64,000 nt of DNA, from NCBI GenBank assembly GCA_937983105.1, contig CALKAM010000004.1:21397-85396 (forward strand). The letters are read 5' to 3'. The notes beneath the pieces are model-generated. The model worked only from the letters and a program-made list of their open reading frames with translations, was not told the DNA's origin and ran no database searches. The position numbers and the translations under genes were made by a program. Positions 27,164 through 36,175 of the stretch are shown piece after piece. Origin of the DNA: Planifilum sp021793745 (GTDB taxonomy: Bacteria > Bacillota > Bacilli > Thermoactinomycetales > DSM-44946). Each line of letters opens with the position of its first letter. The stretch's first letter is position 1.

Positions 27164-27469
27164 ATGATCAAGATTTCCGAATTACAATCCAAAGATGTGG
27201 TCAGCATTACGGATGGTCGAAAACTGGGGCAGATTCACGATTTGGAGCTGGATCTCAGGGAAGGTCAGATTACTGCGGTGGTGGTCCCCGGAGAGTCCCG
27301 GTTTTTTGGGTGGATGTCCGGGGGAAAAGAATGGGTGATTCCCTGGAAACAGATTGTCAAAATCGGGGCGGATGTCATCCTGGTCCGGCTGGACGGGCGG
27401 GCTCCCGAGGAGGAAGTGACGCCGAAGCCTCTATTGAACCACCCGTCCGACAATTATCGACCTACTTAA
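27164..27469 (+). CDS. ylmC: YlmC/YmxH family sporulation protein (PRC-barrel)
   Basis: A 101-residue protein with one PRC-barrel domain (ISELQSKDVVSITDGRKLGQ at the N terminus, then VKIGADVILVRL), which places it in the YlmC/YmxH family. The members are conserved in spore formers and lie next to sigG, but their exact role is unknown. ATG at 27164 follows AAGGTGAG; the GTG at 27155 overlaps that site. Proline-rich last residues (PLLNHPSDNYRPT) look disordered. Confidence 0.9.
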   Translation: MIKISELQSKDVVSITDGRKLGQIHDLELDLREGQITAVVVPGESRFFGWMSGGKEWVIPWKQIVKIGADVILVRLDGRAPEEEVTPKPLLNHPSDNYRPT

Positions 27470-27472
27470 CCC

Positions 27473-27500
27473 TTGTCTCCTCTCCGATATGTGGTAAGAT
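27473..27500 (+). promoter_or_regulatory. Candidate sigma-A promoter of the ylm cluster
   Basis: TTGTCT (27473-27478) and TAAGAT (27495-27500) are 16 bp apart, just before pgeF. AAAGGAGGGGAG follows as ribosome binding site. Confidence 0.4.
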
Positions 27501-27520
27501 AGGATAAAGGAGGGGAGGAC

Positions 27521-28339
27521 GTGGAACCTTTTCGGTACCGTGAAGATGCGGAGGTTCCCTATTTTTCTTTGGACCCCTGGGAAAAAGCATTTCCCAACCT
27601 GGTTGCGGGGATGAGCGCCCGCCGAGCATCTTCGGATTTGTTCCTCCACAACTACGCGCTACATGTCGGAGACGATCCGGAACGAGTGCGGATGAACCGA
27701 CAGAAGCTGGTTGAGCGGTTGGGCATGTCCTTTTCTTCGTGGACCTGTGGCGAACAGGTGCACGGCGCGGACATTGCAGAAGTCACTCCCGATGAGCGGG
27801 GGAGGGGACGCGATTCGCTGGAAACCGCCCTGCCTTCTGTGGACGGTTTGCTCACGGACGTGGAAGACATTCTGCTCACCTCCTTTTATGCCGATTGTGT
27901 CCCTCTCCTGTTTTATTGTCCAGATTCGGGGATCATCGGGATGGCCCATGCCGGATGGAGGGGCACCGTCGGAAGTATCGGTCCGCAGATGGTGGAAAGG
28001 ATGGTCCGGCGCGGGGCCCGGCGCGAGAACATCCTCGCGGCGATCGCACCATCCATCGGCGGATGTTGTTATGAAGTGGACGAGCATGTGGTGGACCCCT
28101 TGCGCCGAACCCTTTCCGATTTGAACGGCGTAATCCGTCCATCCCCAGCAGGCAAATGGATGTTGGACCTGAAGTCTGCCAACCGAAAACTGTTGCTCAA
28201 GGCCGGAATCCGGGAAGAGAATATCCTGGCTACCGGCTGGTGTACTTCATGCCATAGGGAGTATTTTTATTCCCATCGCCGGGATCAGGGGCGAACCGGT
28301 CGCATGGTGGCGTGGATCGGTATACGGAAAGGAAGATAG
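27521..28339 (+). CDS. pgeF: PgeF/YlmD multicopper-polyphenol-oxidase-fold protein
   Basis: A 272-residue protein of the YfiH/YlmD family, long annotated as laccase. Studied homologues act as purine nucleoside phosphorylase or adenosine deaminase, or guard peptidoglycan composition. The zinc ligand set is visible: His in GEQVHGADI (near 84), Cys in YADCVPLLF (near 126) and His in MAHAGWRGTVG (near 144). GTG at 27521 directly follows AAAGGAGGGGAGGAC. It heads the group pgeF-ylmE-sepF-ylmG-ylmH-divIVA, in the same order as Bacillus. Confidence 0.94.
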   Translation: MEPFRYREDAEVPYFSLDPWEKAFPNLVAGMSARRASSDLFLHNYALHVGDDPERVRMNRQKLVERLGMSFSSWTCGEQVHGADIAEVTPDERGRGRDSLETALPSVDGLLTDVEDILLTSFYADCVPLLFYCPDSGIIGMAHAGWRGTVGSIGPQMVERMVRRGARRENILAAIAPSIGGCCYEVDEHVVDPLRRTLSDLNGVIRPSPAGKWMLDLKSANRKLLLKAGIREENILATGWCTSCHREYFYSHRRDQGRTGRMVAWIGIRKGR

Positions 28340-28344
28340 GCGTC

Positions 28345-29034
28345 ATGGAGGACCTTAGACATCGTTGGAATCGAACCAGGGAGCTGATTGAAGCCGCCTG
28401 CCGTCGGTCCGGTCGTGACCCCCGGGATGTCCGGGTTGTGGCGGTGACCAAGTATGTGGATGCGGACGCGATCCGAGAAGTGCTGGATGTCGGTCTCACG
28501 GACATCGGCGAAAGCCGAGTACAGGAAGCGGTGCCGAAGTGGAAAGCCCTTGATGGCCGGGGCACTTGGCATTTTATCGGCCATCTGCAGCGGAACAAGG
28601 TGAAGGATGTGGTCACCCGATTTACATATATTCACTCGCTCGACCGCTATCCCCTGGCCGAGGAGATCAACCGGCGGGCCCGGCAGGTTGACCGGATAAT
28701 GCGGTGTTTCATTCAGGTCAACGTGTCCGGAGAGCAATCGAAGTTTGGCCTGCCTCCGAGTGAAGTGGTCGAATTTGCACGGGAGGTGGCGGAGCTTCCC
28801 TACATTCGGATCGAGGGGTTGATGACAATGGCACCCCGTTCGGATAATTCTGAAGAAATCCGCCCCATCTTTCGCCGCCTGCGGGAGATCCGTGATGAAA
28901 TTCGTCGGCTCGGGGATCCGAAGCTCCAAGTTCCCCACTTATCGATGGGGATGTCGCAGGATTACACCGTCGCTGTGGAAGAAGGAGCCACGTGGCTTCG
29001 CCTGGGGTCGGTCCTGGTTGGTGGATCGCGGTAA
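28345..29034 (+). CDS. ylmE: YggS/YlmE-type PLP homeostasis protein
   Basis: A 229-residue alanine-racemase-fold protein that binds pyridoxal phosphate without known enzyme activity and keeps PLP and amino acid pools in balance. The PLP lysine lies in VVAVTKYV (near residue 36). Further family motifs are IGESRVQEA (near 58), WHFIGHLQRNKV (near 75), and GLMTMAPRSDN and LSMGMSQDYTVAVEEGA toward the end. The ATG at 28345 was preferred over one 33 bp upstream that overlaps pgeF. Confidence 0.95.
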   Translation: MEDLRHRWNRTRELIEAACRRSGRDPRDVRVVAVTKYVDADAIREVLDVGLTDIGESRVQEAVPKWKALDGRGTWHFIGHLQRNKVKDVVTRFTYIHSLDRYPLAEEINRRARQVDRIMRCFIQVNVSGEQSKFGLPPSEVVEFAREVAELPYIRIEGLMTMAPRSDNSEEIRPIFRRLREIRDEIRRLGDPKLQVPHLSMGMSQDYTVAVEEGATWLRLGSVLVGGSR

Positions 29035-29071
29035 AGGGGCGAGTAGGGAGGCGGTTCCGATCAGCAACTTT

Positions 29072-29476
29072 ATGGATCGAATCATGGGTTTTTTCGGGAT
29101 TCCCGAAGATGATGAACTGGAGGAGTTTGAGGAAACCGAATCCGAACAGCCCCAGGGGCGGGGGCGAAACAAAGTGGTTTCCCTCCATACCCAGAAGCAG
29201 ATCCGTGTGGTATTGGCTGAGCCGCGTTCCTACGAAGAGGCTCAGGAAATCGCCGACAATCTGAAGAGCCACCGCCCGGTCGTCATCAACCTGCAACGTG
29301 TCCGCAAGGAACAGGCGATTCGCATCATCGACTTTCTCAGCGGTACGGTCTACGCACTCGGTGGAAGCATTCACAAGCTGGGAGCTCACATCTTTATGTG
29401 CACCCCGGCCAATGTGGACATACAGGGAACGATCTCCGATATGCTGTCTGAAGATACGAATGAGTTATTGAGGTGA
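29072..29476 (+). CDS. sepF: Cell division protein SepF
   Basis: A 134-residue FtsZ-bundling protein that can replace part of FtsA function. The N-terminal amphipathic helix (MDRIMGFFGI) binds membrane, an acidic linker follows, and the C-terminal domain (near 45-125) has VVINLQRVRKEQAIRIIDFL and GGSIHKLGAHIFMCTP, the polymerising core. The first ATG (29072) lies 20 bases from the only good ribosome binding site (GGGAGG, 29046-29051). An in-frame ATC at 29060 sits at ideal distance, so the true start may be four codons earlier. Confidence 0.93.
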   Translation: MDRIMGFFGIPEDDELEEFEETESEQPQGRGRNKVVSLHTQKQIRVVLAEPRSYEEAQEIADNLKSHRPVVINLQRVRKEQAIRIIDFLSGTVYALGGSIHKLGAHIFMCTPANVDIQGTISDMLSEDTNELLR

Positions 29477-29480
29477 CCCG

Positions 29481-29756
29481 ATGAATATCGTTTTTGAGAT
29501 TGTCTCATGGGGTTTCTACGTTTACTATCTTCTGATTTTTATCTACATCATCATGTCCTGGATACCGCAAGCCCGGGAATCGGCGGTGGCTTATGCGATT
29601 GCTCGATTGGTGGAACCGTATCTGTCGATATTCAGGAGCATCATTCCACCCATCGGCATGATCGACATCTCCCCGATCGTGGCCATTATCGCCCTCCGTT
29701 TTGTGGAGCAAGGAGTCTACTTCATCCTCAGGTGGGTGCTTGGTCCCTTTCTATGA
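29481..29756 (+). CDS. ylmG: YggT/YlmG family membrane protein
   Basis: A 91-residue protein of two membrane helices with the family's YIIMSWIPQARES and VEPYLSIFRSIIPPIGMIDISP motifs between them. YggT/YlmG proteins sit next to sepF in Gram-positive bacteria. They are linked to division or membrane-protein distribution, but the molecular role is unclear. It starts 5 bp after sepF and overlaps ylmH by 4 bp (ATGA). Confidence 0.93.
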   Translation: MNIVFEIVSWGFYVYYLLIFIYIIMSWIPQARESAVAYAIARLVEPYLSIFRSIIPPIGMIDISPIVAIIALRFVEQGVYFILRWVLGPFL

Positions 29757-30541
29757 GCCGACGGAAATCAGCGATCTGGGAGCATTTTCATCCGGAGGAG
29801 CACCCCTTTGTGGAGCGCGTCCTGGATTGGGTCGATCGGGCAGCGAATCGCGGAAGGCCAGTGCGAACGCCCTTTCTCGATCCGCGCGAGCAGGCGATCG
29901 TCGAAGCCCTGGTCGGTCGGAACGGGGAGCTCCAGTCCCCTTCTGACGGGGGTTATCAAGGGGCTGAACGCCGCCGCTGCTGGATCGCTCCCCGGTGGAT
30001 CCCGCCGAAGGAGGAGGCGTTCGGCCTGTCGTTTTTGTCGATCCGGACCAAGGGGCGTTCCGGTGAGCTGAGCCATCGGGATGTGTTGGGTTCACTATTG
30101 GGGTTGGGGATCAAGCGGGAGATGGTCGGGGATATTCTCATTTTGCCGGAACGATGCTTCGCGATTGTTGCGGAGGAGATCGCCGAATATGTCCTCCTTC
30201 ACTTGACCCGAATCGGATCGAAGTCGGTGTCTATAGAGCTGTGCGATCGAAACGAATTGGTTTTGCCGGAGCGGCAAACGAAACAGTGGACCGTTTCGGT
30301 GGCTTCCCTGCGGGTCGATGCCCTGGTGTCCAGTGTTTTCCGATTGTCCAGGGCCAAGGCTTCCGAGGCGATCCGCAGCGGAAAGTGCCGGATCAACTGG
30401 CAGGTGACGGAGGACCCGTCCCGTCTGCTGGAGGAAGGCGATACCGTCTCTCTGAGAGGGTGGGGGCGGTTTCGAGTCGATGTCGTGGAGGGAAAAACAA
30501 AAAAGGGAAGGGTTCGGGTCCGGGTGGAGCAGCCGAAATGA
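29753..30541 (+). CDS. ylmH: S4-domain RNA-binding protein YlmH
   Basis: A 262-residue protein with an N-terminal YlmH domain (PPKEEAFGLSFLSIRTKG, then SHRDVLGSLLGLGIKREMVG) and a C-terminal S4 RNA-binding domain from about residue 185 (SLRVDALVSSVFRLSRAKA, then LLEEGDTVSLRGWGRF). YlmH has recently been tied to rescue of stalled 50S-peptidyl-tRNA complexes, the same role as RqcP-type S4 proteins. The ATG overlaps the ylmG stop, so translation is probably coupled. Confidence 0.93.
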   Translation: MSRRKSAIWEHFHPEEHPFVERVLDWVDRAANRGRPVRTPFLDPREQAIVEALVGRNGELQSPSDGGYQGAERRRCWIAPRWIPPKEEAFGLSFLSIRTKGRSGELSHRDVLGSLLGLGIKREMVGDILILPERCFAIVAEEIAEYVLLHLTRIGSKSVSIELCDRNELVLPERQTKQWTVSVASLRVDALVSSVFRLSRAKASEAIRSGKCRINWQVTEDPSRLLEEGDTVSLRGWGRFRVDVVEGKTKKGRVRVRVEQPK

Positions 30542-30700
30542 GGGATGGATGAGGTGTTGGAAGGGGCATCGCTTCCCGAAAAAAGGAGGAGAGCCAATTT
30601 TTGACTCAAAAAATGGACAAGTCGGTGTGGCTTTCCGGCAGGATTTTTGTTAGTATTGTCGAATAGGGAACGTTGAAGCACTCCCGAGGAGGTGTCGATC

Positions 30701-31483
30701 ATGCCGCTTACGCCATATGATATACACGATAAAGAGTTTAAACGCTCTTTCCGCGGTTATGATGTGGACGAAGTGAATGATTTTCTCGATCAGATCATCA
30801 AGGAGTTTGAATTTCTGATCCGGGAAAAGCAGCAATTGGAGCAGCAAGTGGAAGAATTACAGGCGGAATTGGAACGGGTGATGGAGGAGCAGTCGATGAC
30901 GGCTCCGGTGCCGTCTCGGGAAGCTCAACCGGCCCAACCGCCGCAACGTTATCAGGATACTCAGGTGACTTCTGCTACCGCTCTGACTTCGATGGAACAG
31001 AGCATTCACAAATCGATTCGTGTGGCGCAGGAAGTGGCTGAAGAGGTGCGCCTCAATGCCAAGAAGGAGGCGGAATTGATCGTTCAGGAGGCGGAGAAGA
31101 ACGCCGACCGGATCATCAATGAAGCGCTCCAAAAAGCCCGGAGCATCCACAGCGAGCTTCTGGAATTGAAACAAAAGGCGACGATTTACCGCGCCCGTTT
31201 CCGCACCTTGGTTCAGTCTCATCTCGATATCCTGGAGAACTCCGATTGGGAGTCCCTGGAGGAGTTGGAAGAGGGGCTTGAGGAAGCAGGCAAGCAGTTG
31301 GAGGAGTACGCCGAACAGCAGGAAACGGCCGAACTCGAAGGTGGGATGGACGGATTCCATACCCAGGAGTACGAATCGCCGGTCTTTGAAGATGAGGCCT
31401 CCTACGAGATGGAAGAGGAGGACGAACCCAGGCGGGAACTGCGCCGTACCTCCCGTAAGCTGAAGAAAAAAGCGATGTTCTGA
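30701..31483 (+). CDS. divIVA: Cell pole and septum protein DivIVA (long form)
   Basis: The N terminus (LTPYDIHDKEFKRSFRGYD, then VDEVNDFLDQI) is the membrane-curvature-binding DivIVA domain. A first coiled coil (near 38-65), a Q/P-rich linker and a second coiled coil (near 95-165) follow. The protein is 260 residues against 164 in B. subtilis, because of an acidic, Glu-rich tail that ends in a basic patch (RRTSRKLKKKAMF). ATG 30701 follows GAGGAGG at 8 bases. It positions division and sporulation proteins at poles. Confidence 0.95.
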   Translation: MPLTPYDIHDKEFKRSFRGYDVDEVNDFLDQIIKEFEFLIREKQQLEQQVEELQAELERVMEEQSMTAPVPSREAQPAQPPQRYQDTQVTSATALTSMEQSIHKSIRVAQEVAEEVRLNAKKEAELIVQEAEKNADRIINEALQKARSIHSELLELKQKATIYRARFRTLVQSHLDILENSDWESLEELEEGLEEAGKQLEEYAEQQETAELEGGMDGFHTQEYESPVFEDEASYEMEEEDEPRRELRRTSRKLKKKAMF

Positions 31484-31510
31484 TCGAAATCAAACCATAT
31501 CAGACAATTC

Positions 31511-31539
31511 TTGACTCACCCCTTGAAAGCGGGTATAAT
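31511..31539 (+). promoter_or_regulatory. Sigma-A promoter of ileS
   Basis: TTGACT (31511-31516) and TATAAT (31534-31539) with a 17-bp spacer. Transcription would start about 7 bp later, at the beginning of the T-box leader. Confidence 0.9.
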
Positions 31540-31559
31540 TGCCAAAAACGATTTTTTGG

Positions 31560-31810
31560 AAAAGGCGAAGAACGGGACGAGTAGACAGAAAGCCTGCGGA
31601 CCAGCGAATTAGGGTAGGGTGGAAGCCTAATCCAGACTTCTGTCCAAAATCCCCCGGGAGCCGTCGCCTGAAACGCCTTGGAGTAGGGTAGACCGGGTCA
31701 TTCACGTTACGAATGGGAAAGTGGGTGCGTTTTTCCTCGCCGGAAAACGGACCTATTAGGGTGGTACCGCGGGAACCTTCTCGTCCCTAGGGGATGGGGG
31801 AGGTTTTTTT
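31560..31810 (+). promoter_or_regulatory. T-box leader (isoleucine) controlling ileS
   Basis: The canonical T-box sequence AGGGTGGTACCGCGGG lies at 31758-31773. Stem I is closed by GACAGAAG and CTTCTGTC (ends near 31575 and 31642), with the specifier loop on its 3' side. AUC at 31630-31632 is the likely isoleucine specifier codon. A terminator hairpin (AACCTTCTCGTCCC with GGGATGGGGGAGGTT, then a T run, 31774-31810) competes with the antiterminator. Uncharged tRNA-Ile should allow transcription into ileS. Confidence 0.93.
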
Positions 31811-31835
31811 CTTTTTACAGGAGTGTGAGGAAAGC

Positions 31836-34616
31836 ATGGATTACAGCCATACCTTAAATCTGCCGAAGACCGATTTTCCCATGCGGGGCAATCTTCCCAA
31901 GAGAGAACCGGAAATTCAGACCTGGTGGGATGAGATCGACATTTATCATCAGGTGCAGAAGAGGCGACAGGGAAGGCCGAAGTTTGTGCTGCACGACGGA
32001 CCGCCTTATGCCAACGGCGATATCCACATCGGCCACGCCCTGAACAAAACCTTGAAGGATTTCATCATCCGTTACAAATCCCTTCAAGGATACGATGCCC
32101 CCTATGTGCCCGGGTGGGATACCCACGGACTGCCCATTGAGCACGCGATCGTGACCAAAAAGGGAATCGATCGGAAAAAGGTGGATCCCGTCCAGTTCCG
32201 GGAGATGTGTAAGGAATACGCCCTCTCCTTTGTCGAAAGGCAGAAGGAACAGTTTAAGCGGTTGGGCGTGCGCGGAGACTGGGAAAATCCCTACCTGACA
32301 CTGCGTCCCCGATATGAAGCAACGCAGGTTCGTCTTTTCGGTGAAATGGTGCGCAAGGGTTACATTTACCGGGGGCTCAAATCCGTGTACTGGTCTCCTT
32401 CTTCGGAGACGGCATTGGCGGAGGCGGAAGTGGAGTACCGGGATAAGCGTTCGCCGTCCATCTATGTGGCATTCCCGGTCAAGGACGGCAAGGGGATTTT
32501 GCCGTCGGAGGACACGGCTGTCGTGATCTGGACGACCACTCCGTGGACGATTCCCGCCAATCTGGCCATCGCCGTCCATGCCGATTTCAGCTATACCCTC
32601 GTCCGTGCAGGGGAGCGCCGGTACCTTCTGGCCGACGAATTGGTGGACGAGGTGATGGAGACGATCGGAATCGAGAGCTTCGAACGGCTCGACTCCTGGA
32701 AGGGAAGCGAGCTGGAAGGGATGATCTGCCGCCATCCCTTCTACGATCGGGAAAGCCCGGTGGTCCTCGGAGATCATGTAACCCTGGATGCGGGGACCGG
32801 ATGTGTACATACCGCCCCGGGTCACGGGGAGGAAGATTTCTTATTGGGCCAGAAATACGGCCTGGGGGTGCTGTGTCCGGTTGATGAAAAGGGCCGGTTC
32901 ACCTCGGAAGCGCCGGGTTTTGAAGGGCTTTTCTACGATGATGCCAACCGGGTGGTCACGAAGAAGCTGGAGGAAGTGGGGGCGTTACTGAAACTCGGTT
33001 TCATTACCCACCAGTATCCCCACGACTGGCGCACCAAAAAGCCGGTGATCTTCCGGGCCACGGAACAATGGTTCGCTTCCATCGACGGTTTCCGCCAGCA
33101 GATGCTGGAAGCGATTAAGGAAGTGAAATGGACGCCCTCCTGGGGCGAGGTTCGCATCGGCAACATGATCGCCGAGCGGAGCGATTGGTGCATTTCCCGT
33201 CAGCGGATCTGGGGGGTTCCCCTCCCGATTTTCTACTGCAAGGAGTGCGATCATCCGCTGATCACCGAGGAGACGATCGACCGGGTTGCCTCCATTTTCG
33301 AAAAGGAAGGCTCTTCCGCCTGGTATGCTAAAGAGACCGAAGAACTTCTGCCGCCGGGTGTCCGCTGTCCGGAGTGTAGCCACACTTCCTTCCGCAAAGA
33401 GACGGATACCATGGATGTCTGGTTTGATTCAGGCAGCAGTCATGCCGCTGTGCTGAGGGAGGACGAGCGGCTTACCTGGCCTGCGGACCTTTATTTGGAG
33501 GGATCCGACCAATACCGGGGATGGTTCAACTCCTCCCTGTCGACGGCGGTGGCTACCACCGGCCGGGCTCCCTATAAGGGAGTGCTGAGCCACGGATTCA
33601 CCCTGGACGGTGAAGGGCGGAAGATGTCCAAATCCCTGGGCAACACGGTGGAACCCCAGAAAGTGATCCAGTCTTACGGCGCGGATATTTTGCGCTTGTG
33701 GGTGGCCTCCGTTGAATATCAGGCCGATGTGCGGATTTCGGATGCCATTTTGAAGCAGATTGCTGAGGTATACCGGAAGATCCGAAATACCTTCCGGTTC
33801 CTCCTGGGCAATCTGTATGATTTCGATCCGAAGACTGACCGTCTCCACTGGGAGGAGTTAAATGCCATCGATCGCTATGCGCTCATCAAGTTGCAGCGCT
33901 TGATCGAGCGGGTGACCCGGGCGTACGAAAACTACGAGTTCCATCTGGTCTACCATTCGATCCACGCGTTCTGCGCGGTATTTCTCAGCCAGTTTTATCT
34001 GGATGTGCTGAAGGATCGGTTGTACACGCAGCCGGCGGAGTCCAAAGGGCGCCGCTCCTCCCAGTCGGCGATGTATGAGATCCTTCTCGCACTGGTCCGG
34101 ATGGTGAGCCCGATCATCCCCCACACGGCGGATGAGGTGTGGCGGCACATTCCCGGCACCGAGGAAGTGAGTGTCCAATTGACCGATTTTCCCAGGGTTC
34201 GCTCCGAATGGTTGGATCCTGCCATCGAGAAAAAATGGGATCGATTCCTCGACCTGCGGGATGTGGCGCTCAAGGCTCTGGAAGAAGCGCGCCGGGAAAA
34301 ACTGATCGGAAATTCCCTCGGGGCGAAGCTCACCCTTTATCCTTCCCAAGAGGTTCGCGACCTTCTCGAAGAGATGGAGGAGGAACTGGAGCAATTGTTC
34401 ATCGTCTCCCAGGTGGAAATGGCTCCATCGGGGGCGCAGCCGGAAGGAAACGTCATCACCGGAGAAGGGCTGGCGGTCCGGGTGACGGCGGCACCGGGAG
34501 AAAAATGTCAGCGGTGTTGGATGATTCTCCCTTCCGTCGGGAGCGACTCCGATTACCCTGAACTGTGCGAGCGCTGTGTTGAAACGGTTCGTCAAGTGGA
34601 AATGCGGGCGGAGTAA
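31836..34616 (+). CDS. ileS: Isoleucyl-tRNA synthetase
   Basis: Charges tRNA-Ile; a 926-residue class Ia synthetase of the bacterial type. The HIGH motif is in NGDIHIGHALNKTLKDF (near 58), the editing domain has TTTPWTIPANL (near 235), KMSKS is in GRKMSKSLGN (near 595), and a C-terminal zinc finger has CQRCW and LCERCV (near 890-915). The ATG at 31836 follows AGGAGTGTGAGGAAAG. An in-frame ATG at 31794 lies inside the T-box terminator and was rejected. Confidence 0.98.
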   Translation: MDYSHTLNLPKTDFPMRGNLPKREPEIQTWWDEIDIYHQVQKRRQGRPKFVLHDGPPYANGDIHIGHALNKTLKDFIIRYKSLQGYDAPYVPGWDTHGLPIEHAIVTKKGIDRKKVDPVQFREMCKEYALSFVERQKEQFKRLGVRGDWENPYLTLRPRYEATQVRLFGEMVRKGYIYRGLKSVYWSPSSETALAEAEVEYRDKRSPSIYVAFPVKDGKGILPSEDTAVVIWTTTPWTIPANLAIAVHADFSYTLVRAGERRYLLADELVDEVMETIGIESFERLDSWKGSELEGMICRHPFYDRESPVVLGDHVTLDAGTGCVHTAPGHGEEDFLLGQKYGLGVLCPVDEKGRFTSEAPGFEGLFYDDANRVVTKKLEEVGALLKLGFITHQYPHDWRTKKPVIFRATEQWFASIDGFRQQMLEAIKEVKWTPSWGEVRIGNMIAERSDWCISRQRIWGVPLPIFYCKECDHPLITEETIDRVASIFEKEGSSAWYAKETEELLPPGVRCPECSHTSFRKETDTMDVWFDSGSSHAAVLREDERLTWPADLYLEGSDQYRGWFNSSLSTAVATTGRAPYKGVLSHGFTLDGEGRKMSKSLGNTVEPQKVIQSYGADILRLWVASVEYQADVRISDAILKQIAEVYRKIRNTFRFLLGNLYDFDPKTDRLHWEELNAIDRYALIKLQRLIERVTRAYENYEFHLVYHSIHAFCAVFLSQFYLDVLKDRLYTQPAESKGRRSSQSAMYEILLALVRMVSPIIPHTADEVWRHIPGTEEVSVQLTDFPRVRSEWLDPAIEKKWDRFLDLRDVALKALEEARREKLIGNSLGAKLTLYPSQEVRDLLEEMEEELEQLFIVSQVEMAPSGAQPEGNVITGEGLAVRVTAAPGEKCQRCWMILPSVGSDSDYPELCERCVETVRQVEMRAE

Positions 34617-34627
34617 ATCCGCCGGGG

Positions 34628-34659
34628 CCCCCTTCTTCTGAAGGGGGTATTCGTTTTTT
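34628..34659 (+). terminator. Terminator after ileS
   Basis: CCCCCTTC and GAAGGGGG around a TTCT loop, followed by TATTCGTTTTTT. The rest of the 272-bp gap to the next gene shows no recognised element. Confidence 0.85.
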
Positions 34660-34888
34660 GCCTAAAAAGTCGGAAGAGGACGATTTTTCGCGGATTGGGG
34701 GTATGAGATGCGCAAATCGCGAAATGACCGTATCCAAGCTCTCTGGTTCGGGTCGCCGTGGGAAGAGGGCTTCAATAGGCCCTGTTCTTTGCTGGGCGTA
34801 AAACGGACAATTTTTGGCGGCGATCGCTCGCGGAAAAAACCCGTAAAAACGGGGCAATCTAAGGAAGAGTTCTGTGGGGGGAAATCCG

Positions 34889-35215
34889 ATGAGGAGCGAC
34901 GATAATCGGGAACTGGAGGAGAGGCTGCGACGGATGGATGAGCGGCTGAAGCGGATTGCCCGCCAGATGGAGATGGGAGAAATCGCTGAATATATTCAGC
35001 TGTTAAATCGGCCCCGGCGGCTGATTTTGATCAACATCGTCGCCGGCATTGCTCGGGGAGTGGGGATCGCCATCGGAGTCACCCTGTTTACCGCAACCAT
35101 CATCTACGGATTGCAGAAGCTGGGGGCCCTCAACCTCCCCATCATCGGAGATTTCATCGCGGAAATTGTCAAGATCGTCCAGGCGCAATTGGAATTGGAC
35201 GGGATTCGATATTGA
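34889..35215 (+). CDS. DUF5665-type small membrane protein
   Basis: A 108-residue protein of unknown function. The first 40 residues are charged and helical (ELEERLRRMDERLKRIARQM). A segment RPRRLILINIVAGIARGVG leads into one or two membrane helices (near 48-80), and the end is amphipathic (GDFIAEIVKIVQAQLE). The pattern fits the DUF5665 family, common in spore formers next to ileS and lspA. ATG 34889 follows GGGGGGAAA. The zinc-finger gene follows after 15 bp, so the two may be cotranscribed. Confidence 0.8.
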   Translation: MRSDDNRELEERLRRMDERLKRIARQMEMGEIAEYIQLLNRPRRLILINIVAGIARGVGIAIGVTLFTATIIYGLQKLGALNLPIIGDFIAEIVKIVQAQLELDGIRY

Positions 35216-35230
35216 TCGAGGAGGAGCAAA

Positions 35231-35950
35231 ATGACGGAAGCGCAGCGCAGGAAGCTCAAACAGCAACTATTGCAGGAAAAGAGCGTTCTGGAAAGGCGGT
35301 TGAAGGAAAATCGAAACCACGGCTTGGATCAGAGCATGAACGATTCGATCGGAGAGCTGTCCGGTTACGACAATCATCCCGGAGATATCGGAACGGAACT
35401 GTTCGAACGGGGGAAGGATCAGGCGTTGAACCAGGCGGATGAGCATCGGCTCCGGGAGATCGACCAGGCTCTGGTCCGGATGGAGCGAGGCGAATACGGG
35501 ATCTGTGTCGTTTGCGGCCGGGAAATTCCCGTTGAGCGCTTGGAGGTGGTGCCGGAGACGGCCTATTGTGTGGAGCACGAACCGGAACGAACCGTTTCCG
35601 AAAGCAGACCGGTGGAGGAACGGGTGATCCATCCCCCCTTCGGCGAGCACAGCTATGACGGGCGAAACCGAACCTTTTACGATGCGGAGGATGCCTGGCA
35701 GGATGTGGAGCGATACGGAACCTCCAATCCGCCGGACATGTATCCGGAGGGAAAAAATTACAATGAACTGACCATCGACCCGGATGAAAACCGGGGGTAT
35801 GTGGACGATGTGGAGAAGGTGGCTGTCTCGGATCTGGCGGGTCGCAGCGACCAACCGCTTCCGGAAATCACCCGCAATGGGGCTTACGATCGGACGGTCG
35901 AAAAGGAGGCGGAACGGGAGGAGGGGACGTGGGATCGGGGGGGATGGTAG
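35231..35950 (+). CDS. YteA family TraR/DksA-type zinc-finger protein
   Basis: A 239-residue protein with an N-terminal coiled coil (RRKLKQQLLQEKSVLERRLK), a DNHPGDIGTELFERGKD motif, and a DksA-like finger with CVVCGREIP and AYCVEHE (near 95-120). The C-terminal half is acidic and tyrosine-rich, with repeated short motifs (YGTSNPPDMYPE). This is the layout of the YteA/YlyA sporulation family. B. subtilis YlyA, near lspA, is reported to modulate sigma-G-dependent transcription. The promoter of the following lspA lies behind it. Confidence 0.88.
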   Translation: MTEAQRRKLKQQLLQEKSVLERRLKENRNHGLDQSMNDSIGELSGYDNHPGDIGTELFERGKDQALNQADEHRLREIDQALVRMERGEYGICVVCGREIPVERLEVVPETAYCVEHEPERTVSESRPVEERVIHPPFGEHSYDGRNRTFYDAEDAWQDVERYGTSNPPDMYPEGKNYNELTIDPDENRGYVDDVEKVAVSDLAGRSDQPLPEITRNGAYDRTVEKEAEREEGTWDRGGW

Positions 35951-36097
35951 CGCCCAACCGGAAATGGATGAGGGGCGAAGGAAGGGGGGGCAGGGCTTTC
36001 GTTCCCGAAGCGGAGAGGCTCTGATACACCCCAAATCTTCGCCTATCAGAGGGCGCGGGCTTCTCACCCCGATTGGACGGATCCCCCTGTGGTCAGC

Positions 36098-36127
36098 TTG
36101 TTCCTCGGGGCAGGCCTGTGCTAAAAT
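36098..36127 (+). promoter_or_regulatory. Sigma-A promoter of lspA
   Basis: TTGTTC (36098-36103) and TAAAAT (36122-36127) with an 18-bp spacer and an extended -10 TG (TGCTAAAAT). Confidence 0.65.
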
Positions 36128-36175
36128 TTAAGGAAGAATGGGGGAGTTTACCCAGGCGCGGGGAGGAAGGTGAAT

